Below, one piece after another: positions 31,641-36,620 of a DNA stretch of 36,620 bases (positions are counted from its first letter, which is position 1; the number at the start of each line of letters is the position of its first letter). Origin of the DNA: a virus; IMG/VR virus record IMGVR_UViG_3300012920_000110, positions 1 through 36,620 of that record; one strand, given 5' to 3'. The translations under genes were made by a program, and so were the position numbers. The notes below the pieces were generated by a model. It had not been told where the DNA came from. It did not search any database and was given only the letters and a program-made list of their open reading frames with translations.

Positions 31641-33308
31641 TTATTCAGCAGGTGGTATAGGATCAGGGCATGAATCAGTGAGATCTGAGTCAGGACACTT
31701 GACAAATTTCAATTCAGCACCATCGCTATTGCCCGAAGGAGGCTTGATAAACTGTAGTGTAGACCCGTCATATTTATACACCGTCACAGGTGAGGTAGTC
31801 GAAATTGCGCTCGTGCAAGAAAAGCTCCCCGCAGTGGTTGAGCTAATCCCCGTTACTGTAACGGCTGAGGTAACCCCTGTCACAGTGCTGGGTCCATTAA
31901 TAGTTGTGATAGAAGCAGGTGTAGCTTCTAGGCCGCTATTTGTAATTTCATATCCTAAGACCCAATAACATGCCTCACTATTTCCTGAGTAGTTAGAAGT
32001 AGATGTTTCTACACAAATCTTAACCCAAGGCAATGTCTCCTCAGCTCCCCCAGCCCACATAGTATTGTGAGGAGTTCCCTGAATAATACTGTCATTTTCT
32101 ATGCTATCAGTTGTATTGCATTTAATTACCTCGACAGTTCCGTTGTAAACTGTGTCTGTAGCTAATGTCTGAACAGTGACAGACTCGCAACTTAAATTCT
32201 GGAAACACTTAACTAATCCATCCTCCACAACGGCAACCCCCTTATCACCTATCTTCCAGTGCTTATTGTATCTGTTGCCGTAAACCTTTATTTCATCTCC
32301 AATAGTTTTTACTTGGACTTGAGCTAACCCAGAAATTTTTTCGGGGTTGGGGGATGGCACCTCTTGACCCCTATCGTCGATACTTCTTAACTGATGGAAG
32401 TCTGTAGACTTTAAATACTGCTTATAAACATTGCTCCCAAATCCTATGTTTTGAAAGCTGTTGTATCCCGCTATCCACCACATAGGGCCGCGATGACCTT
32501 CTAATCCTCCTGCTAGGAGAACTTGCCTGTCTTCTTGCTTATCTAAATTTTCTCGCGCTTCTTTCTGATAAGCCTTTTCATTCAACTCATCGTTACCCCA
32601 ATGGTTGCGATACAGCTTACCATCTCGAATCCAGCATATGGGTATATTGTATTCCCCATTATTAGCAACTAGTTCAAGCCTCGATTCATCTGGTGGAACA
32701 AAATGAGAACAGATTGGGGGGTAGCAACTACCATCATCTGCCATATCAATTTTCTTTAATCGATATGTAGGGCCATCCCCTGTGAATGGTTCCCCAGTAT
32801 CTATGTCAAATCTCTGCTGCCCAGCATCATCGAGCTTAGGTTCAGATATAATCTGTCCGTGATTGTCAGTTGTGTATTGGGCATAGATGACACAATCATC
32901 TGATGTTTCTATAACCAAAGGAGTTAACTCATGTATTTTTACAGAGTGATTATTAATATCTGCATCGTTGTTGTTTAGCGGATGGATCTCATACAAGTGA
33001 GCTTTCGTTATACAAATCTTCTTGTCTCCTTCAGGCTCAAACCTATATGGCTCATGTTCTTGCCTATATACAAACTGATCGTGGCTAACTTCTTGCCCCG
33101 CAAAATTAGTTCTTGTTCCAAAGCTGTGATGAAAATCATCCTCACCCACAAGCATAGGGCTTGGCCTTATTTCTTCAACAGGCTCTAGCTGTGGCTCAGT
33201 TATGCTTACGTCTGCTGGGCTAACGCTCCCATCAATGTTTTCCTCTACATCTCCTTCAGAGGATCTAGAAAAAAATCTTTGTAAGCTTTTGAATATACCA
33301 TCCGCCAT
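31641..33308 (-). CDS. Structural (tail-associated) protein, 555 aa, unknown family
   Basis: The N-terminus (about 1-75) is acidic and unstructured, the middle is rich in Trp and Tyr, and the C-terminal 120 residues are a Ser/Thr-rich beta segment (ATPASITTINGPSTVTGV) ending in a short Cys- and Pro-containing tail. The Cys count is high for a phage structural protein. It is placed between the 427-aa protein and the adaptor-like gene, so a tail or tail-spike/neck role is likely, but I cannot name the family. It starts one base after the 427-aa gene's stop codon. Confidence 0.55.
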   Translation of the reverse strand: MADGIFKSLQRFFSRSSEGDVEENIDGSVSPADVSITEPQLEPVEEIRPSPMLVGEDDFHHSFGTRTNFAGQEVSHDQFVYRQEHEPYRFEPEGDKKICITKAHLYEIHPLNNNDADINNHSVKIHELTPLVIETSDDCVIYAQYTTDNHGQIISEPKLDDAGQQRFDIDTGEPFTGDGPTYRLKKIDMADDGSCYPPICSHFVPPDESRLELVANNGEYNIPICWIRDGKLYRNHWGNDELNEKAYQKEARENLDKQEDRQVLLAGGLEGHRGPMWWIAGYNSFQNIGFGSNVYKQYLKSTDFHQLRSIDDRGQEVPSPNPEKISGLAQVQVKTIGDEIKVYGNRYNKHWKIGDKGVAVVEDGLVKCFQNLSCESVTVQTLATDTVYNGTVEVIKCNTTDSIENDSIIQGTPHNTMWAGGAEETLPWVKICVETSTSNYSGNSEACYWVLGYEITNSGLEATPASITTINGPSTVTGVTSAVTVTGISSTTAGSFSCTSAISTTSPVTVYKYDGSTLQFIKPPSGNSDGAELKFVKCPDSDLTDSCPDPIPPAE

Positions 33309-33309
33309 A

Positions 33310-34593
33310 TTACTCGTAGCTAGGCTTATGCACAGTCCACTTAGTTCTTAAATAACCGCCTCTTGCTGGTTCCTGAGTATCTTTAGCCACATGCGTATCA
33401 GGTATGGTGGGAGGGTTTGTCACAGGAATATTTTTCACATAGGCGGCATACTTGTAGACTGGGTCTACTGTCCCAGTTGTGCAAGTAAGTGACCCCCCAT
33501 TCATCAAACATGGTGGGATGTTAACCCTAACGTATGGAGTCCCGAAGGTGAATGATTGAGGCTCAAAGTTCTGGACTTCAGGCTTGCCACCATTAGATGC
33601 GTCGAACTTATTTGGAGACCAAGACACTTCTACATCAGTAGTGCAAGACCCTCTAAAAGCCTCTGGATTCATATGGTAATCAACAAAGGCTAGGTTTTGA
33701 CCATCATGTCTTTCCCAGTTAACTATTTCAATACCCGCCAGAACAGGGGGAAAAGTATGATCCATAGCAGTTGAGTAACTATCTATGGTTATGTTTTTTC
33801 CTGTTGCGGGGACTCCTGCAATAACTTCTTTCTTTACTACTTCAAACCAGTCGGCGGATATCTGTCTTCCTTCTCTGTAGTAACCTATTCTTTTCCCATC
33901 TGAATCTCTTGTATTTGTTTTCCAAAACACATGCCCTCCGTCAGCAATCAAAGATTCTATTGTGGCACTGGTCGCGGGAGTAGTGGTGCTGTCAGATATT
34001 GTCTCGCCTTTGAAGTGATAGCTTACAGTCTGTGTTAAGTTGTAATGCGATAAATTATCCCATGCTAAAGTCTCTACATTTTCTGGGACAAAGTATGTCC
34101 GCTGCTCTACAACAAACACACCATCAAGCTCTTTGTCTCCAATCCGTTTCTGCTCTCTGCCCATGAGCTTATACCCCTTACCAGTAAAGTTGGCAGAGGT
34201 AGGCGCAACAGGCATGTCTGTCCCTGCTGCATGATCGGCAGAGTCTTCAGTAAATGAAGATCTAAGATCCACATAAGTTCGGACAACTGTATTAAACTTC
34301 GTCTGCCCCAAGCTTGCTTGAGAGTATTCAAAGTTATATTCGTCCTGAGAAGATCTAGTGTTAACGTAGAAATAATAATAAAGCTGACCATTAGGATCAG
34401 CTTGACGAACGTGGGCAAGAATGTGGTTAGGAAAGTTTACTGTATCTGGGTGCGCCGTCCCATAAGCAGGTGGTGTCTTCCCCACCCGCTGGGCATCTAC
34501 AGTCTCATAAAACAGTAAGTCTTGAACATTCGGCGAAACGAATGTTAAGACTGTCTGTCTTTGAGGACTGGGTTGATTCCTTTGAACAGGCAT
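33310..34593 (-). CDS. Structural protein, 427 aa, unknown family
   Basis: The product is beta-rich with many Tyr, Thr and Asn residues and no enzyme motif. It opens with a polar MPVQRNQPSPQRQT arm and ends in a segment with three Cys (one in IPPCLMNGG). Genes on both sides belong to the tail region, so a tail-tube or nozzle-type protein (T7 gp12-like) is possible, but size and sequence do not prove it. The start overlaps the 66-aa gene's stop (TAATG). A GAGGAG just upstream is the end of that gene and lies too close to the ATG to act as a normal Shine-Dalgarno site. Confidence 0.55.
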   Translation of the reverse strand: MPVQRNQPSPQRQTVLTFVSPNVQDLLFYETVDAQRVGKTPPAYGTAHPDTVNFPNHILAHVRQADPNGQLYYYFYVNTRSSQDEYNFEYSQASLGQTKFNTVVRTYVDLRSSFTEDSADHAAGTDMPVAPTSANFTGKGYKLMGREQKRIGDKELDGVFVVEQRTYFVPENVETLAWDNLSHYNLTQTVSYHFKGETISDSTTTPATSATIESLIADGGHVFWKTNTRDSDGKRIGYYREGRQISADWFEVVKKEVIAGVPATGKNITIDSYSTAMDHTFPPVLAGIEIVNWERHDGQNLAFVDYHMNPEAFRGSCTTDVEVSWSPNKFDASNGGKPEVQNFEPQSFTFGTPYVRVNIPPCLMNGGSLTCTTGTVDPVYKYAAYVKNIPVTNPPTIPDTHVAKDTQEPARGGYLRTKWTVHKPSYE

Positions 34594-34793
34594 TACTCCT
34601 CAACTTCTTCTAATTCCTCTACCTCTTTTGGTTCTTCTTCAGCTCCTTCATTGAGGGCGGAAGCAAATTTTCCAATGAGGAAACTACCTGCCCCCGCAAC
34701 TTTCCCCCCACCCAGTGTAGGGTGCTTAATAGCGATATCAATAAGTTGGATAGTGGCTGCGAGTTGGTTATTATCTAATTCAATGCTTTTCAT
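34593..34793 (-). CDS. Small protein with acidic tail, 66 aa
   Basis: The first 45 residues are helical with a glycine-rich hydrophobic part (GGGKVAGAGSFLIGKF); the last 18 are almost all acidic (EEEPKEVEELEEVEE). It starts a sub-operon after a 43-base gap that may carry a promoter, and is coupled to the 427-aa gene. An acidic-tailed small protein in a structural block may be a chaperone or a decoration protein. No family recognised. Confidence 0.5.
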   Translation of the reverse strand: MKSIELDNNQLAATIQLIDIAIKHPTLGGGKVAGAGSFLIGKFASALNEGAEEEPKEVEELEEVEE

Positions 34794-34802
34794 ATGTTAG
34801 GG

Positions 34803-34831
34803 AAATTACGGGGCTATGGTTGTTTTTTCAA
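34803..34831 (-). promoter_or_regulatory. Candidate promoter upstream of the 66-aa gene
   Basis: On the minus strand TTGAAA (34831-34826; five of six to the -35 consensus) is followed by 17 bases and TAATTT (34808-34803; three of six to the -10). The predicted start lies a few bases before the ATG at 34793, so the message would have almost no leader, as for the terL candidate. Confidence 0.3.
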
Positions 34832-34836
34832 GGTTT

Positions 34837-35523
34837 TTAAACGAAAAAAGATTTGAGATGTCCAACTCTAAGCTTGGGGACTACAAGTGGTTTTATTCCT
34901 GTCGTAGCATAACAGTTATTACAGAAACTTACATCCTCAAATGACATATCTCTCACATCGATTTTGCCCCCTTTTTTGTCCTTACACCCTTTGATTTCTA
35001 CAGGATTGAGCGGGTAATAAGGGTATTCCATTTGTTCATAAATAGATCTATGAACTTTGGTGAATCCAAACCCACACCAGTCTACCTTAATTAACTTCGA
35101 TGGTGCCTCTTCTGCTTTTTTCTCCATGAAATCCCCAGATAGAAAAGGCATATGTAAATGCTCACGGAAGTAATCTTCATTCCACTTGCCCACCATTGCC
35201 GTATCCGATTGGTCAGATTTATACCACCCCGTCACAAATTTATGTTTGGGGTCTATACGGTGTAAGTATTCTACTTGTTCGATGGTGAACTGAATATCTG
35301 AATCAATCCAAAACAACCATTCAGCTTCTACGGGTCTTGTGTCGTAGTTTCCTCTGCCTCCTGTGGCTAAGAAATTTCTAGCGAAATTTAAGAACAAACC
35401 ACTACAGGTAAATATCTGTGAATTGTTTTTCTCGCACCAAGACTGAAGCTCTAGGTATTGTTGAAATAACTTACCATCTATACCTCTATGATCTATTGGG
35501 ATTAAAAATACTGTGTTAAGCAT
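34837..35523 (-). CDS. Glycosyltransferase-like (GT-A fold) protein, 228 aa
   Basis: The N-terminal IPIDHRGID opening, an ARNFLA element (48-53) and a D74-S-D76 motif after a hydrophobic strand (EWLFWIDSDIQFT) match GT-A glycosyltransferases, where the DxD binds a metal and a nucleotide sugar. The C-terminal half has a VDWCGFGFTKVHR element as in such enzymes. It overlaps the end of the tail-fibre gene by eight bases. It may glycosylate a virion protein or alter the host surface after infection; the acceptor is unknown. Confidence 0.65.
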   Translation of the reverse strand: MLNTVFLIPIDHRGIDGKLFQQYLELQSWCEKNNSQIFTCSGLFLNFARNFLATGGRGNYDTRPVEAEWLFWIDSDIQFTIEQVEYLHRIDPKHKFVTGWYKSDQSDTAMVGKWNEDYFREHLHMPFLSGDFMEKKAEEAPSKLIKVDWCGFGFTKVHRSIYEQMEYPYYPLNPVEIKGCKDKKGGKIDVRDMSFEDVSFCNNCYATTGIKPLVVPKLRVGHLKSFFV

Positions 35524-36620
35524 TGGCTAAAGATTCGATGTATTCGACTGAGGAAGTGTCCACTTCAGCAGGGCTTTCTGCTATGGCCTCCTCCTCTTCA
35601 TCTTCTTCAACATCAACCTCTATGACAAGTTTATCAATATCTTTTCTCTCCCCATAAACAACGTAGTAGTAATTCAAAGGCTCATCAGTATTTGATCCGA
35701 CAACAACATCTCCATTGGCCTCCATAGAAGAAACAAAGAGACATTGATTAGGTCCAATAGCTGTAAGCTCTACTGACATACTATCGGGATCTACTAACCC
35801 GTCCCAGTAATCAGGCATCGTTATAGTGGAAGAAGTGCTCTTGCCTCGGAAGTATACTCCAATCTCTGGTCCCTCAAGACAGGCGTGAACAAGCTGCTTG
35901 TTTTCTTTTGTCGGGTGATCAATTACGAAACTCTTATAAGATCCTTGAATGCTACCATTGACTTGTAGTGCGTAGTAACCCGATACAGAACTGGTTCCTA
36001 TACCTACGTTGCCTTGGATAAGCATTCCGTTAGTAGGAGCCGTAGCTGAAGTATAACTAGCTCCAATAGCTACACCCCCATTAACTGCGAGTTTGCTCGA
36101 AGCAGTTGTAGTTCCTATTGCAAAATTACCTCCGCTAGTAATCGCACTCTGCACCCCACTACTAGAACTTCCTCCATTCGGTCTGAATCTAAACCCTTTC
36201 CCAGATGCCGCAGCAAAATACATTTGATCAGCAGCTTTAGCAAAGATTCTATGGTGACCATTTGTTAAGTTAGTTGTTCCAATTCCGAATGCTCCGTAGT
36301 CCCCACCAAAAGTGCCATCAACATCAATCTTACTGTTTGCATCAGTGATAGTGACATCAGCTAAAGAAGCGTTGCTTCCTGATTTGTAAAATGTAGAAGC
36401 ATGATTCCCATCTAGTTTATCCGCATCTAAACCAGATCCAGATCCATCTACAGTCTTGATAAGAGTAAGGATCTCACTAGCTGTCTGATCGGCTGTAGCT
36501 CCGCTTTCAATACCGTCCAACTTAGAGTGGTCGGCGTTTGTGAAATTGTTATCTGTTTGTGAAGCTACAGAGAAGTCGAGAGTCCCATCTGAGTCTTGGT
36601 AGGTAACGGTAATCCCACTC
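35516..36620 (-). CDS. Tail fibre protein, C-terminal part (5' end outside the window)
   Basis: The frame is open to the window edge; a TTG at 36520 is not the true start, because 33 more in-frame codons upstream give fibre-type sequence (NNFTNADHSKLDGIESGATA). The part seen has an ADHSKLDGIESGATADQTA fibre element, a glycine/Ser-rich beta shaft with G-I-G-T-type repeats (about 80-175 from the TTG), and a conserved end domain beginning HPTKENKQLVHACLEGPE, known from cyanophage fibres. The tail is acidic (DVEEDEEEE). It likely binds the host surface. No SDERLK motif of an S74 chaperone was seen. Confidence 0.85.
   Translation of the reverse strand, partial: SGITVTYQDSDGTLDFSVASQTDNNFTNADHSKLDGIESGATADQTASEILTLIKTVDGSGSGLDADKLDGNHASTFYKSGSNASLADVTITDANSKIDVDGTFGGDYGAFGIGTTNLTNGHHRIFAKAADQMYFAAASGKGFRFRPNGGSSSSGVQSAITSGGNFAIGTTTASSKLAVNGGVAIGASYTSATAPTNGMLIQGNVGIGTSSVSGYYALQVNGSIQGSYKSFVIDHPTKENKQLVHACLEGPEIGVYFRGKSTSSTITMPDYWDGLVDPDSMSVELTAIGPNQCLFVSSMEANGDVVVGSNTDEPLNYYYVVYGERKDIDKLVIEVDVEEDEEEEAIAESPAEVDTSSVEYIESLANA

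Noticed and set aside
34594-34599. GAGGAG before the 427-aa gene as a Shine-Dalgarno site
   Set aside because: It is the acidic Glu-codon end of the 66-aa gene and stands only two bases from the ATG.
35516-36520. TTG at 36520 as the tail-fibre start
   Set aside because: The frame stays open to the window edge and the upstream codons encode typical fibre sequence, so the gene starts outside.
1-36620. tRNA genes, CRISPR arrays, insertion sequences, integrase or attachment sites
   Set aside because: I scanned for T-loop sequences, regular spaced repeats, transposase motifs and tyrosine/serine recombinase motifs and saw none that could be supported.

Overview
The window is part of a double-stranded DNA tailed-phage genome, most likely a podovirus-type phage. 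Supporting genes are a family A DNA polymerase, a primase-helicase, a large terminase subunit, a T7-like order of three putative internal virion genes ending in one giant gene, a tail adaptor-like protein, a tail fibre and a lysis cassette. A lipobox-bearing protein in the lysis cassette points to a Gram-negative host. Almost no start codon has a Shine-Dalgarno sequence; leaders are A/T-rich or starts overlap the previous stop (ATGA, TAATG), so the host probably initiates translation largely without Shine-Dalgarno pairing (Bacteroidota are one such group, but the host cannot be fixed from this window). Portal, major capsid protein and any phage RNA polymerase are not visible, so they presumably lie outside the window.

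Layout: four strand blocks. (1) 1-4814, plus strand: small genes packed end to end, with a PD-(D/E)XK nuclease-like protein, an SF2 helicase, a DUF1599-like protein, a Zn-ribbon membrane protein, a 31-residue membrane microprotein and a good sigma70-type promoter with an overlapping palindrome at 672-703. (2) 20806 down to 4811, minus strand: terL, two helical/coiled-coil proteins (292 and 426 aa), an 11.8-kb gene for a 3918-aa multidomain protein and a small basic protein, closed by an intrinsic terminator that lies inside the opposing gene. (3) 20833-28596, plus strand: HTH (TerS-like) protein, RuvC-like resolvase, DUF2800/Cas4-like nuclease, putative ssDNA-binding protein, then a structured leader followed by DNA polymerase and primase-helicase. 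(4) 36620 down to 28562, minus strand: tail fibre (5' end outside the window), glycosyltransferase-like protein, structural proteins, tail adaptor-like protein, lysis genes (membrane proteins, nested spanin-like pair, holin-like protein, amidase), a zincin and a second PD-(D/E)XK-like protein.

How they work together: block 3 is the replication/recombination module; block 2 packages DNA and probably makes the proteins ejected with it; block 4 makes tail and fibre parts and lyses the cell; block 1 looks like an early/accessory set. The most unusual items are the giant protein, in which a short motif (R/K-L-Q-S-R-I/W-G) recurs exactly between its putative enzymatic domains using different synonymous codons, and the 135-bp leader before the polymerase gene, which has mutually exclusive terminator/antiterminator pairings and a five-codon arginine-rich reading frame. 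All function calls are from reading motifs by eye; no database search was run.
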